DNA from: Anisus vortex
Taxonomy: Eukaryota > Mollusca > Gastropoda > Planorbidae
NCBI GenBank assembly: GCA_949126835.1
Contig: OX421503.1
Location: forward strand, 6,535,457-6,599,456
Reading direction: 5' to 3'
DNA length: 64,000 nt
Positions 1 to 13,115 of this stretch are shown here, piece by piece. Within the stretch, counting starts at the first letter, position 1, and each line of letters begins with the position of its first letter. Under the pieces are notes generated by a model. It was given only the letters and a program-made list of their open reading frames with translations, ran no database searches and had not been told where the DNA came from. The position numbers and the translations under genes are program-made.

Positions 1-30
1 TATACCTTTCTATTTTGCTAACACTAATAC

Positions 31-100
31 GGAGCATGCTAATTTAATAGCATGGATAGAAACGCTATTAGAAATGCACATTCTTATCTTATCTTATATT
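31..100 (+). mobile_element. 3' tail of a LINE-2 family element
   Basis: Short match to the 3' end of the LINE at 16170-17560, including the small inverted motif agcatgct...agcatgg and a TCTTAT-rich tail. No coding sequence remains. Confidence 0.6.
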
Positions 101-350
101 TTGTCTAGTAAATAAATAAATTATATACACTAGACTGGTTATGAACATTAGGTAAATATAATTTATTTTTATAACTGTTTTCATGTAAAGTGACATATAT
201 ATGTACTTTATGATTTTCATTGATAGTTTGTATCTATTTATATCATGCAAGTTTATTTTAAAAACAGAGGCAGCTTTCACTTTATAAATTTATCTACCAC
301 AATTCTACGATCCTAATTGTTTCATTATTTGTATTGCTATTGTTTTCCAG

Positions 351-368
351 GTGCTCAATGGAAATTGA
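351..368 (+). pseudogene. Decayed copy of the last exon of gene A
   Basis: After the acceptor tgttttccag the phase-0 frame reads V-L-N-G-N-stop. The duplicate at 17806 reads M-L-N-G-Q-L-K-R-stop, and one base missing here causes the earlier stop. Any remaining exons would lie left of the window. This suggests another member of the same peptide-gene family upstream, though the exon could equally be a stranded fragment carried by the duplication. Confidence 0.4.
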
Positions 369-1435
369 AAAGATAGAGAGAGACAAATAACTTCGAGAAA
401 CTATCGCATTAAGCACAAACTTATCTTTTTTATGTCACATAGTAAATATTTTAATTTTTTTTTTTTTGCTATTGTTTAAAAAAAAACAACTACATTTAGG
501 TGACAAAGAAAAAAATGTTGCACTTTTGTTTAAAAATATACCTGTGTCTATCAATATTTTTATAATTACACTTTTTATGTTTAAACTATTTAATTATAGT
601 TTATATAAAAATAAGGTTATAATATTAAAATTATCCATACATTTATGGTGCAATATATTTTATTGTGATTAAGCAACACAAATATCTAGTTTTAATTATA
701 TGTATTCTTTATGTTTTTGTGTTCTAAAAAACACTCTTTAATATTGTTATGCTTCCTACGCGTATACTTTATTTAAGTTCAATTTTTTTAAATTCATGGA
801 ACTATTTAAATCACCATAAGATATTAAATTTAAATTGAAGATAAAATAATTAAACAAGGAAACCGTATGTGTTTTCTATATATTATCACGCTCTTAAACA
901 CTCTATACTCAATTTTAAAATTTAAATTAAAATAAATTTTAAGGCCCCTAAATTTTTTTATACTTTTAAACAATAATAAAGATAAGCTTATACATACAAA
1001 TTATATACACAAATACCGGTACAGTATGTCAAAACGATACTTGTATACACACTAGCTAAATAGAAAACGAATCGGACAGACCACATAGATTAAACAAACA
1101 CTGATAGCCTTTTAAATAACACATTACAATTATTTATTATTAGACACTACAGTACGATCTCTTAACCAACACACACCAACGACTTCTCGCTTGACTGGTT
1201 TTCACTGCGAGAGAGGAGAACCGTTTGCCTGTTTGACGAGGAGCGGATTTGGGAGAACACTGAGTGTCCTCCTCTTTACCCCAACCTCCTCCCTCACTGG
1301 TTAACACTTTTTTTTACTATACACATTTAGAGTTAGGGAATATTTACGAAATAATTCTTTTAAATCATTATCGAAAATCTAAACATCGCAACGCCTTATT
1401 GGTTTACAATGCTTGACAATAAAATAATAATGTTA

Positions 1436-1865
1436 ATAATATTTGTATAGCGCTGCCAAAAAAACATAATGTAAGCTCAGAGCCAATTTAACATATAACT
1501 AAGAACATTGATGTAGTCTCTAGGCTTACAAATACAAAGGTAATTATGAATTTAAACTTTATCAACATAGGGAATATATAAAAAATAAAGTATTCAAAGA
1601 CCTAATACATGAGAAAGACAGAAGGGGTTGTAAAGAAGTTATCTAAGTTACATATTTAAGCAATGATTATTTAAGTTTTTTTTATGAAAGTAACAAGATA
1701 GCTTGTTCGGTTGAGTTTAATGGGAAGTAGATGCCACACCTTCGGACCGGATTTTGAGACTGCTTCAAGGCCAACGGTCGTCAGAGTGAAACGAAATGGG
1801 GCACTTCAAAAGCGAGGAGTGGGCAGAACGAAGTGTTATTTGCGGAACATAATGGTTTAATTAGT
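1436..1865 (-). mobile_element. LINE-1 family 3' fragment (CR1/L2-like)
   Basis: On the - strand the end of the reverse-transcriptase protein is recognisable (a degenerate form of the P-K-V-W-N-L-L-P-I block) followed by the 3' UTR ending gagcttacattatg...cagcgctat. At least eight fragments of the family occur in the window. It is 5'-truncated and frameshifted. Confidence 0.75.
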
Positions 1866-1879
1866 ATCAACCAAATAAT

Positions 1880-2468
1880 TAGTACATCGTGATTGCATTC
1901 TTTTAACCCATATCATGCTGAGATTTTATTTTTTCGTAATTTTTACATATGTAATAGAGAGTGATGATGTAATAAACAAATAAAAATATTTTGTTATTTT
2001 TTTATTGAAATATTGAAATTTTTTGAAGTGTCTTTAAAAATAGACGCCAGCAACAAATGATACCGTGACATTGCATGTTTGCAATAGAAATAGGCCCTCT
2101 TATTTCAAGGATAAATACATATTTTTTTAAGATTTTAAATAATAATTCTTAATTTATAGCTTTTTAAAACAATAAGATAAGAAAATAGTGTAATAAAACA
2201 TTACACTCGAGTGGCATCTGGGTTAACAGAACATACCAGAAAAACCATTAACATCATTTAAAACACTAATAAAAATGCAAGTTTAGACTCTGACCACAGA
2301 TAAGCGTAGGACGCAATACTATTTTTTACAGAAGTAGCGTGTGTAATATATAATAAAAGAATATATCAATCATATTTAATTTTTTTAAAGTATGCTTTAT
2401 ATAATAATATATATTTGTTGTTTGCATAATATGCTGTAGATATTATGATACTCGCTGTAAGCACCTAC

Positions 2469-2526
<58 letters not shown>

Positions 2527-2567
2527 TCAACATATATAATTACCGTGAGTTTGTTTATATGTTTGTT

Positions 2568-2600
<33 letters not shown>

Positions 2601-3200
2601 GTTTGTTCGCTATAGGCTCCTAAGCCGTTTGACTAATCGGGACAAAAATTAAATGTATAAATCGGAAACGTACTCCGAAAGATAATTTTATTTTATGACT
2701 TATAATCATGAATGTGTTAATTTAAAACATTCAAAATGTTACATCCAGCCATGCAAATTAAATATAGCCGTACATAGCAAATGGCCATTTCCGTTCATTA
2801 CTATGTTGAACGCGATATTTTGTATGTTGAACGCGAGGGTCTTTTCGGGTTTCCCCAATTATGCTGTTGTTTTTTTAATGTGGCGAGACCTTTTTTATAA
2901 GTTACGCACCGCAATTTGGCTTGGAGAGTTTCAATTGTTTACTTTAAAAAATACTAGCGTGTGACGTAATGTCTATCAAATTATTTATTTTTTCATTATT
3001 GATGTTTGCATTATCCTTTTAAGTAAAAAGTAACCAAATGTTTTAATTATTTAATGGATTTACGTCACTATTGAGAATATCCTTTAATAGGCGACTGTAT
3101 ACACTCTATAAATTAAATGATACGAATGATAAAAAAAAACAAGTTAGGCCTATAAATGATTACTTTCAAATAACGGGTACCATAAGCTTGACAGCAACAA
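1880..3200. other. Gene-free stretch with small repeats
   Basis: Holds a terminus of family Y (2032-2078), a copy of dispersed repeat X (2205-2365), TA microsatellites (2477-2521 and about 2565-2590) and a block at 2535-2700 (gtttgttt... ctataggctcctaagccgtt) that recurs at 13256-13385. The latter resembles sequences often seen beside Helitron-like elements, but I cannot assign it. An open frame at 2695-2964 shows no recognisable domain. Confidence 0.6.
2205..2365 (+). repeat. Dispersed repeat X, copy 1
   Basis: Shares gtggcatctggg, a block reading catcatttaaaacactaata and a block ending in gtaggacgcaat with copies at 24285, 35405, 37060, 51735, 59360 and 60655. No protein is recognisable. 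It is probably the 3' region of a retroelement. Confidence 0.6.
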
Positions 3201-3206
3201 TGTAAA

Positions 3207-3545
3207 ATAAAAACTAAATACCGAAAGAAACATTCTCAGTACTGTTTTATTGATACAATAAGCAAGAACAAAAATTAAATACAGAAAAAATCTTTCTCAT
3301 TTCAGTTTTTATTGCCTTGAAATATTATTTTCTATTTTTTTTTTTAATTATTTACCTTTTTTATTGTTTTGTATTTATATATATTTTTTTCTTTTAGATA
3401 GTATATGAGCATGCTAATTTAATAGCATGGATAGAAGAGCTATAGAAATGCCCATTCTTCTTCTTCTTCTTCTTCTTATATTATTGTTAATTTAATATTA
3501 TTAATAACAAGGCAAGTCAACACAACTGTTCGCTACATTTTAATA
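3207..3545 (+). repeat. Local direct duplication SD2, left copy
   Basis: Matches 4037-4310 (shared aaactaaataccgaaagaaa, aagcaagaacaaaaattaaa and aagtcaacacaactg). This copy carries a 75-bp insertion at about 3403-3478 that the right copy lacks. Confidence 0.8.
3403..3478 (+). mobile_element. Tiny LINE-2 3'-end insertion with TTC tail
   Basis: The insert contains agcatgctaatttaatagca and ends in a (TTC)n run. In SD2's right copy the flanks join directly (tagatagtatattattg), giving an empty site. It is a very short, heavily 5'-truncated retrotransposon insertion. Confidence 0.65.
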
Positions 3546-3990
3546 TCGAATTTAAAAGTCTCTTTCGGCTCTTGTGTCCAGGGCGTAACGCTTAGGATTG
3601 AGCAATCTCTGTCCAGGCTCCAGCCACCCAACGACACGCCGAAGGCGTGGCGTGCCGTGTAACGGGGAAGGTTTGCACAGCCCAGCGATCGGTCACTGCG
3701 GTTCTCCAAAGGATCATTATCGAGGTGGCTCGCCAGTATAGCTGCACTGTCACTCGGTAGCATAAATCCTAAAGGCCTACTATAGGTACATGCATCCAGG
3801 CACCGGGTGGTTTTTGAGACGGGATTGCAGCGTCCATTGCTTCCTCTCCACCGAGACCAGGGCCTCTCGGCAGTGTAATGGACCTCGGACCCGCTGCGGG
3901 GACTGTGCCCCGTGCGTTCGCCCGCCAGTGTATTCTTAATGGGAATGTATCGGCGGTTTACACACTACGCCAGTCCTTGAGGCCACAATT
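3546..3990. other. GC-rich block of unknown origin
   Basis: Clearly richer in G+C than its surroundings and framed by the two SD2 copies. Both strands have short open frames (for example 3533-3763 on - and 3878-4108 on +), but no motif I know. It may be the 5' part of an unrecognised retroelement. Confidence 0.4.
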
Positions 3991-4036
3991 ATTATGCATA
4001 TGCCAGGGTCAGGTCGACCAGAAACAATTAAAAATA

Positions 4037-4310
4037 ACAAAAACTAAATACCGAAAGAAACATTTTCAAAACTGTTTTATTAATACAATAAGCAAGAACA
4101 AAAATTAAATACCGAAAAAAATCGTTCTCACTTTAGTTTTTATGGTATTGAAATATTATTTTCTACGCTTTTTTTTTATTATTTACCTTTTTATTGTTTG
4201 GTATTGTGTTTTTTTTTTCTTTTAGATAGTATATTATTGTTAATTTAATAGGCTATTATTAATAACAAGACAAGTCAACACAACTGCTTGATACGTTTTA
4301 ATACCAGAAG
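4037..4310 (+). repeat. Local direct duplication SD2, right copy
   Basis: See the left copy at 3207-3545. A further repeated piece (tatgcatatgccagggtcag) occurs at about 3992 and 4330. Confidence 0.8.
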
Positions 4311-4680
4311 CTTGACAGTAACAATTATTATGCATATGCCAGGGTCAGGGCGACCAGAAACAATTGAAAAGAACAAATACTAAATACCGAAAAGAAACGT
4401 TCATTGTCTTTATTGTAATATAGTCTCTTTTCTTTATCTCTTAACAAAACACATTGTAGTCGTTCGTTTCTCCGTCATTTTGACGGGCATAACCACTAGT
4501 ATATATATATATTAGGCAGCTGAGCCAACAGTATCTATATTGTTGATATTACTCAATACTTATAAAAATATCTGATATTCTTTCCGATAATGCATTATAT
4601 GGAACAAAGAAATATATTCTATGATGGCGCCTCCTCGAATTGTTTTCATCTTATTGCATTGTAAATATCCTATTTTGCAT

Positions 4681-5090
4681 TGGTATTCTGGGCGTCGGAT
4701 AGGTCTTCTGGGCAACCGATTGGTATTCTGGGCAGCGGATTTGTATTTTGGGCGTCGGATAGGTCTTCTGGGCAACCGATTGGTATTCTGGGCAGCGGAT
4801 TTGTATTTTGGGCGTCGGATAGGTCTTCTGGGCAACCGATTGGTATTCTGGGCAGCGGATTTGTATTTTGGGCATCGGATAGGTCTTCTGGGCAACCGAT
4901 TGGTATTCTGGGCAGCGGATTTGTATTTTGGGCATCGGATAGGTCTTCTGGGCAACCGATTGGTATTCTGGGCAGCGGATTTGTATTTTGGGCGTCGGAT
5001 AGGTCTTCTGGGCAACCGATTGGTATTCTGGGCAGCGGATTTGTATTTTGGGCATCGGATAGGTTTGCTGGGCAACAAAGTGTTCTTCTG
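4681..5090 (+). repeat. 60-bp minisatellite, about 6.6 copies
   Basis: Exact 60-bp period with one G/A variant site (ggcgtcgg or ggcatcgg) and almost no other change. Each 60-mer consists of three related 20-bp sub-units of the type ttctgggca-c-gat--gt. Because 60 is divisible by 3 and the unit lacks stops in several frames, long open frames run through it on both strands. These are repeat artefacts, and none has a recognisable start, domain or neighbour. Confidence 0.95.
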
Positions 5091-5665
5091 GGCACAAGAC
5101 CTGAACCCCTCTTCTCGTCGATAAAGCGGACCGAGATTTACTTTCTTAGGGCCCGGAGAACGAAATTTGCAATATTACGCAGATGGGATAATCCCCAAAA
5201 AGGGTCGGCACAAACGGTTAGCCTCCCCCCTCCACTCTGAGCCCCTGCAGAGTGGGGCACTCCACAAGCACACGTTCGGCCGTCTCCATCGCCTCCATGC
5301 AGTTTCTACACCCCAGATTAGTCTTTCGGGTAGCAGACAGGTCTTCTGGACAGCAGATTCATTGTTTTGGGAGCTGATTCGTCTTCTGGGCAGCAGATGC
5401 CTTGTGGGTAACATATTGATGTTATGGGCATCAGATAGGTCTAATGGGCAATGGATTGGTCTTATGTGTAGAGGGTAGGTTTAACGACGGCGCATTCGTC
5501 TTTAGGGCATCATATTTTTATTTTGGGCAGCTGATGTGTCCTCTTGGAAGAGGATTTGTGTTCAGGGCATTTGACAGTTTTTATGGGCAACAATTGTCCT
5601 TTTGGACATTATATTAATCTTATTTGTGGCGAATAATCTTATAAGCATTTTTGTCTTTTGGGCAA
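5091..5665 (+). repeat. Decayed extension of the 20-bp sub-repeat
   Basis: The ttctgggca-cagat core continues irregularly (for example at 5340, 5380, 5425 and 5510) with mutated spacers. It looks like an older part of the array that was not homogenised. Confidence 0.7.
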
Positions 5666-8600
5666 TGTATCGGAGCCAGCAAAAGAAAAAAAAAACAACA
5701 AGAAAGGTTTGTGTCGATCCTATTGTAATAGAAAAAGAGTAGCCAGCTTAAGAAAAGGAGAACCCTTTCTTTGTCGGCTGTATGATGTATTCTAGAATTT
5801 GGTCAACATAAATTTGCATAAAACAATCTGCAAAGCTGAATAGTCTTATCTTAGATTCAACATTATTTTATTTGATTTTACATAATTAGGAGAGCTAGAA
5901 TCTAGAAATTCACTAGAATGTCTTTAGTTACATCATATTTATTACATACATGGCGGCTGAATCAATATATTGATTGTATTATATCGCCTAATCTTCGTCT
6001 TCTATTTAAGTAATAGCATGTTGAATTGAATAAAAGTTGTGACAGATTATGAGAATATAATTGAAATTTATCCTAGAAGTAGTCTAATAATGTATATTTA
6101 GGTATATAAATGTACAATGTGGTTTTAAAACTAGTTACTATGGACAAACATAATATCATTCCTACTCAACTTTCTTCAAATGTTAAAGACTTCCAAATAT
6201 ATTCCAAAAGAAATTAAAAAAAATAACGTTTTTCTATGTTTTAGCAAAGAAAACACTAAAATGTCATGTCACGGTATCATTTGTTGCTGGCGTCCTTAAA
6301 AATGGACAGTTTGTTTTAACACCTCTGTGTAATTATTATTATTGTTATAAACTTAATATAAATGTTTATGCCTTCTACGAACATTAATTAACAAAGTTAT
6401 TTTAAAGCTTAAGTCAATTTTTATCATTTTCTTAAAAAAAAAGTCTCACTTATTCAGACTTGACTTTTTTTCCTCAATTTTATCAAACTCGCGATATAAA
6501 TTTGTTTCAATCGCAAAAAAAAATCTAAAAGCAAACAAATAAAGATAATAATTAGATAGATCAGTATCTATTCTTTACATTCATTGAAAAAAATGCAAAC
6601 TATTAACTGAATTTCATGTCTTAAATCGCATTTTACGAAGTGTCCTTAAATAAGGACATCAGCAACATATGGGTTAATGCTAATATTGTCTTCAAATTAA
6701 TTCTTAATTTTACTTATTGATAGAACGTACATACTGGTATAAATTTACTTTACCTTTACTTTTTTTTGTTTTGTTTGCTAACTGTTTTTATTGATACCGT
6801 ATTAGGTCACTACAAACACCCTAGTATGATACTTTTTCTTAAACGTAAAGAGTATTACATGCATGTCAATCTTTGTTAACGTATGTATTGTACATCCTAA
6901 TGTGATATGATTTGCCATAAGAGCATTTTTTTTCACAAAGTTGCCTTTAGATAATATTACTACCGGCCTAATACCGACTAGTACTACATTTTTTTCCTCA
7001 TAGAAATTGTAAAGATTTGTAGACTTTTAAACCATGTCATCTCTTGATTTTCTAGCCTTTATTCCGATACTCGTAATGAGATAACCACTCAGACGCAAGC
7101 GATATACAAATGATGATTGGATTTCCTAAGGCTTTCCGAACCCACACAGGCAAAGGTCAGTAGGCAGCTGACCAACAGAGTGTCTGGGAAATGTTAGTAA
7201 TGGAAGTCGCCACAACAATTGATCTTCCTCACATTCATACAATGTACTTTTAAAGTTTAAAATTGAATAAACTCCAACTGAAAGGAGAACATACGGATAT
7301 TTGTTTACTATACTTTGTATATAACAATACCCGCTCATATCTCGTGCCGGTTGCGGCGCTTTAGAGGTCAAACCGACTGGGCGTGGTTTCAAAAGCAAGA
7401 AAGATAAACGAGGAAAGTTGCCAACTCCAAAATATCATATTTTCGTACTTACATAATGCCCATTGTATTTATGCCTTCATGTTAGTGATCTCAAGTTTGA
7501 AACTCTAATTTAAAATTATTTTTCTTTAACTTTAACAAAATTGAAAACATCCAGTTCAATGTTTTAAATGTATCTGTATAACTCAGCTATGACCCATAGA
7601 AAAAATGTGTGTCACATGTTAACATTTGGATATAAAAAAAGCACTTAACAAGACAACACTTACACAATTATGCATACCAACACAAACATCAATCAACTCT
7701 AGTATTGATTAACAATTAGGCCAATGCTTCGTTTTAAGTAGGCCAGTGGTTCCCAAATGGTTTTCACCGTAAAACATAGCATGAAATTAAAATGCGTCCA
7801 AGAGATTGTGAGGTGTGACACTGAGACAATTTCATTAAATAGTGTCATGTATATTGTTTTTCCAAGAATTGGAACACGCAATGTTTATTCTTCTTCCCCC
7901 TCTTTTTCTCACTAAACAGGATTTTGTGGCCGGGGCTTAGGCTTCCGATCGCTTGACGTTTAGTAGGAAGACAAAAGATTCTAGGTAATGTTGGGATTCT
8001 GTGTTGATCTTAAATTCTCAGGGTCTGGGAACGACTCATTATTTAATAGGGGAAGTTCCTATCGTTTTGTTATGAGTTTTGTAATGATACCATGATTTTC
8101 ACCCCTACTGGTAATGGGTCTGTCCCTTGCACCACTCGGATAGTATTTAATGATCTGTTTGTCTGAAAGACAGAGAGTTTCAAAATATGTTCCTTTGAGA
8201 ACGTTTGTGTTTGCACTAATTTATTCTAACTGTACATAATAGATATATTGTATATATTGAACATATCACCTGAAATAAACTATCAACAACAGTTACACTG
8301 AAGCTTCCTTGTCAAGTTACTATTCTATTGTGTTGTATACATTACTATAAGATTTATCTACTACTCTAATGTCCAGGAAAGGAACTGTTGGAACACAAAT
8401 ACTGAGTTTGTGCCCAGGACTATAAGAAGAGTTCGTGTAATACTGAAACATATATAATAATAATTAAAGTCTCCCCTAGGACTAACGAGAATTATCAGCA
8501 ATATCTTCACAGCTCTGGCCACAAGGGGATTGTGGACGTATCAATAGTCATTGTCATAGTCATTGTCCGTAATGACATTATTGAATATGTTTATGCATGT

Positions 8601-8990
8601 GAATAATGCGAAATAATGCGAATTATGTTATATCGATGAATGAGAACCCTAAGTAATTATTTTTGATAAACGTGTAATGGCTTTTTTTTTTCGTTAAATG
8701 TATACAATTCAATTTTCATGTCTCTCTAACAACGGTTTTAAGTAAATTAAATAACAGTACCAGGTGACCGATCATTCGATCGGTAATAAAGAGCAGGCGC
8801 TTGTACCTTAACATCATGTGTAAAACAACAGTGCATAAATTTTAAAAATACTTCTTTACCAGACCAATAAATTGTAGGCCAATTTGTCTTTTTCCTTTTT
8901 TCTACTATGAATAACATGGGCTTTAAATTCTAACAGTCGAAGCAGATTTTTATTTGTGCAGTCTAATATCTAGATTTTGCCCGATAACCC
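5665..8990. other. Gene-free stretch
   Basis: AT-rich DNA with no recognisable coding sequence. It includes a family Y element at 6262-6672. The open frames at 7126-7398 and 7699-7881 (- strand) have no domain or splice context I can support. Confidence 0.5.
6262..6672. mobile_element. Family Y non-autonomous element (about 410 bp)
   Basis: Both ends carry the same inverted signature: a small hairpin (tgtccttaaataaggac at the right) next to agcaaca, seen on the left as tgttgctggcgtcc. The right end is followed by gggttaa. A similar pair bounds 52300-52705, and single ends occur at 2032 and 51490. The CCC/TTAA-like edge would fit a piggyBac-type element, but the left boundary is not clear. 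Confidence 0.45.
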
Positions 8991-8991
8991 C

Positions 8992-8998
8992 CCCCCCC

Positions 8999-9057
<59 letters not shown>
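8992..9057 (+). repeat. C9/A57 homopolymer tract
   Basis: A run of nine C followed by about 57 A. It may be an old retroposon tail or an assembly-length artefact. Confidence 0.9.
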
Positions 9058-9059
<2 letters not shown>

Positions 9060-9194
9060 AACAACAGTTTTATCTTATTTTAAACCAAAAAAAACATGTA
9101 GGCTAGAGTTGTCAGTTTAAATCCAACAGAAATATATGTCATTTATGTCAATAAATCGCCAGGCTACAACGAATACATAAAAGTACTGCGCGTT

Positions 9195-9742
9195 TGTTTA
9201 TGTGCAAGTCTAAAAGAGACTCGGGAACTGCCCTTCTACGCTCGCTCCACTGGCTCCCCGTGAAAGCCAGAATTGAGTATAAAGTGGCGCTACTTTGCCA
9301 TCAGTGCATTTTTAATAACGAGTTTCCGTCCTATCTCAAGGCACTAATCAGACCTTATGTCCCGCAAAGAACACTTCGTTCTGCAAACTCATCGCTTCTG
9401 GAAGAGCCCCGTTTCTCTCTGACGACCGTTGGCCTTAGAGCCTTCTCAGTATCCGGTCCGAAGGTGTGGAATCAACTTCCCATTCAACTGAAGCGAACAA
9501 GCTCTACTGTCAATATTTACCTTCGATAACATTTAACATGCTTTAGAAACTTACTGTCTTATTTATGGGTTCGGTCGGTTAATGCTACATTTATTTGTTT
9601 TGTCTTTTTTTTTATCATCAATTTTGCTCTGTCACCTGGCCTAGTGTAATATCCGTATTCTTAGTTGTATGTTAAACGCGCTCTGAGCTTACATTATGTT
9701 TGTTGGCAGCGCTATACAAATATTATTATTATTATTATTATT
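9195..9742 (+). mobile_element. LINE-1 family 3' fragment
   Basis: The open frame 9194-9529 encodes the C-terminus of a CR1/L2-like reverse transcriptase: LHWLPVKARIEYKVALLC, then VPQRTLRSANSSLLEEPRFS, then SGPKVWNQLPIQL. The 3' UTR follows and ends agcgctatacaaat plus (ATT)n at about 9720-9742. It is 5'-truncated. Confidence 0.85.
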
Positions 9743-9824
9743 TAAAAGACTAAAAATGAAAAGTTTAAATTTAAAATATCGTGAATTACGTTACAATTTT
9801 TAGTTCTTCTACCCCTTCCCCTAT

Positions 9825-10160
9825 TGGTGATTTGGTGTACGCTCGTTTGAATCTGTGGCGCCTTCACTGTGGAACGGCTTATCTGAGACACTGAAAAACT
9901 CTGTGTCAAAAAAGGCATTCAAGAAGAATTTGAAGACTTTTCTTTTCAACTAAATTGATCAAATACTCATCCATCAGCAAAAAACTTGTTTGAAACTATT
10001 TTAAAATGTTATTGTCGTTTCGTACCTCCATCGGCCGAAACCTTGTTTAAAACTATTTTAGAGTGTTATTGTCGTTTCGATTTTGTGAGCGCGCTGAGCA
10101 TGCTTTTATTAGCATGGAGTAAGGCGCTATATAAATGACCAATTAATTAATTAATTAATT
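9825..10160 (+). mobile_element. LINE-2 family 3' fragment
   Basis: Reads as SFESVAPSLWNGLSETLKNS followed by a K/F-rich end, the usual C-terminus of a CR1/L2-like LINE. The 3' UTR has the small inverted motif gagcatgcttttattagcat and an (AATT)n tail. Confidence 0.75.
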
Positions 10161-10321
10161 AACTTTAACAACTGTCAAACTTTCCTATAACATTATGTCA
10201 ATTTTTTTAACTCCCTCCCTCAACCCATTCAAGCTAACAATGAGTTACGGCCGGCAAATATGTTTGATAGGAATTAAAAAGGTCTACGAATAAATGTAAA
10301 TCGGGTAAAAAAAATAGGCAT

Positions 10322-10402
10322 AGTCTAACTGGAGAATCGAACCCGCTCGCACGCACAGCAGTCCTCTACGTTAACAACTTAGCTAGAGAGGGCACATGTC
10401 AG
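10322..10402 (-). repeat. tRNA-like SINE head or tRNA pseudogene
   Basis: On the - strand it has an A-box-like tagctaagttg and a B-box-like ggttcgattct at tRNA spacing. There is no clear acceptor stem and no matching full SINE nearby. Confidence 0.4.
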
Positions 10403-10409
10403 ATGTGAA

Positions 10410-11390
10410 AAGCTATTAGACAGTATATAGGACTAGGCCTAAATAAGTCAGTGACACAATAGGGATCCGTGGGGACACAAACACGATCTTTTTATATATA
10501 GAGATTTTCAATGTTTTCAATGTATTATTCCAAACATTGTTTGACGAAAAAAGTAAAAAAATATAGTTTGGTGTTAACATTATCTAATAACCTCCATTTG
10601 TGTTACTATTTAAAATAAACTATCGCGGCAAAATATAATATTGATTAATTAAAACAATGGTATGATAAACATTTTTTTTTTATTTTGAGCATTAAACTTA
10701 AATACTAAATAATTAAAGGTGAAATTATGTTATTCATTAAAAAGACTGCAAATGAAAAGATCATAATATATATAGGCTTCGTTAGATGGTTTGTTTAATT
10801 TCTCTCCCCCCCCCCGCCCCTCAATAAAACTAACAGTATATTACACTTCTGATTATTGTTATAAGGAAAATACGAATATACTGAATTTACATCTTTTCTA
10901 GTTTACCAGATTTCGAATTGACAATGTTAACATATTCTAATATATCTTACTTTGGTAGGCCTTTATAAGCAAATCATGCATATTTTTAATGAAACATTCA
11001 TTGAATTTTTAAAAAAAGTGGATACTAATACAGTGTTTATTATTTACAGTGTAGAGTATACTGCTACATTGTATGCTATATACAGCGTAGTGTATACTGC
11101 TACAGTGAACACTATATACAGTGCAGTGTAATCTGCTACAGTGTACACTATATACAGCTATTCATTGTTTAAACACAAAAAAAGTTTTAGAGGTGTTTTT
11201 TTTTCAAAAAATGTCAGATAAAAGAAAGTTAAAAATAGACCTTTAGTTTGGTGAAACTTCCTCTAATTCTGTTATTATTTAAACGGCAAACTATTATCTG
11301 ACTATTAGATAATTCGTAAATATGTATTTGTTTTTCTTTTTTTTTTAATTTAATCTAAAATATATTGAAGTTTAATCTAAAATATATTGA
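10410..11390. other. Gene-free stretch
   Basis: AT-rich. At 11035-11160 there are about three imperfect copies of a 40-bp unit with self-complementary parts (gtatactgctaca / tgtacactatatacag). Nothing coding is recognised. Confidence 0.5.
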
Positions 11391-11394
11391 AGAC

Positions 11395-11481
11395 GTTCTA
11401 ATCTAAATAAGCCGCGAGGGCCGCATACTATCATTTGTCCGCCCGCGCGTTACCCACTGGCTGTAGTTTGGACACCCCTGC
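11395..11481 (-). mobile_element. End of a hAT-type DNA transposon
   Basis: Read on the - strand, the edge is caggggtgtccaaactacag, the familiar terminus of hAT (Charlie/Tip100-type) elements. No transposase and no opposite terminus were found. Confidence 0.4.
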
Positions 11482-11489
11482 GTTACATA

Positions 11490-12600
<1,111 letters not shown>

Positions 12601-12604
12601 AAAT

Positions 12605-12838
12605 ATCCCGTCGGACCAAATTGATCCATAGGGCCGGTGTAGCAGCGTTCACCAGTTTCTGCGGCCACAACATACTGATTCATTGTGTGGCCAGCACTAT
12701 GCACAGCCACTCGTACTTTTTTCAACAAATAATAAGAGCAGGTACCCATCAGAGCTGAGCAGATTTATGTAAGCCTCCACAAGGATTCGAACCCAAGACC
12801 TTTGGTTCCCCAGCCGAACGCGCTGCTACCGTTCACAA
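12605..12838 (-). mobile_element. tRNA-derived SINE, copy 1
   Basis: The tRNA-like head lies at the right end on the - strand, with a B box reading ggttcgaatcc. The body shares tgtgtggccagcac and ggtacccatcagagctg with the copies at 49480 and 58190. The A box is degraded in this copy. Confidence 0.75.
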
Positions 12839-13105
12839 TAATATTGATTTAATGTTTTGATGTTGTTTCTCGTTTCGGTCATAATGACACATTTTTGTAG
12901 ATATGATGTCTTTACTGTTGCAGATTTTATACACACATTGTTAGTCATATATTTCACAATACGTTAGATGAGAAACAGATGTCTGACTATTTTGTTTATG
13001 ATGATTTATTTTATTAACGATATGTCTGAATAAAACGTATAATCTAAATTTTCTGAAGAGCACTTGAATTAAATATAGGATCAAAGAGAATAATTTGGGT
13101 AAAAT

Positions 13106-13115
13106 GTATATAAGT
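13106..13115 (+). promoter_or_regulatory. Putative TATA box of gene A
   Basis: gtatataagt lies about 1.2 kb before the signal-peptide exon. The sequence around it (aaaatgtatataagtagac) resembles the TATA region of gene C (aaaatatatatataagtgg). A 5' non-coding exon would run from about 13137 to about 13191 (ending ctctatcag), but the base pair after it is gc rather than gt, so the first donor is uncertain. Confidence 0.35.

Larger units (their letters stand above)
30..1880 (+). repeat. Segmental duplication SD1, left copy
   Basis: This stretch matches 17490-19260 in the same orientation over almost its whole length, with small indels. Both copies start with the 3' tail of a LINE (motif agcatgctaatttaatagca), run through a short exon-like segment after an acceptor (ttttccag), and continue through a shared block near 1170-1300 / 18790-18900 (cttctcgcttgactggtttt). 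This copy keeps a LINE-1 insertion (about 1436-1865) that is almost wholly deleted in the other. The other copy has about 165 extra bases near 18165-18330 and a MITE at 18898. Confidence 0.85.

Noticed and set aside
2695..2964. 89-residue + strand frame as a small secreted protein
   Set aside because: No signal peptide at its start and no conserved motif; it follows a dispersed repeat.
4681..5090. CRISPR-like array
   Set aside because: Units are contiguous and identical with no unique spacers; the setting is eukaryotic. The same applies to 22995-23430 and 54675-55975.
4560..5240. Long open frames on both strands through the minisatellite (up to 186 residues)
   Set aside because: They arise from a stop-free 60-bp unit whose length is a multiple of 3. 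No start context, domain or splice signal supports a gene.
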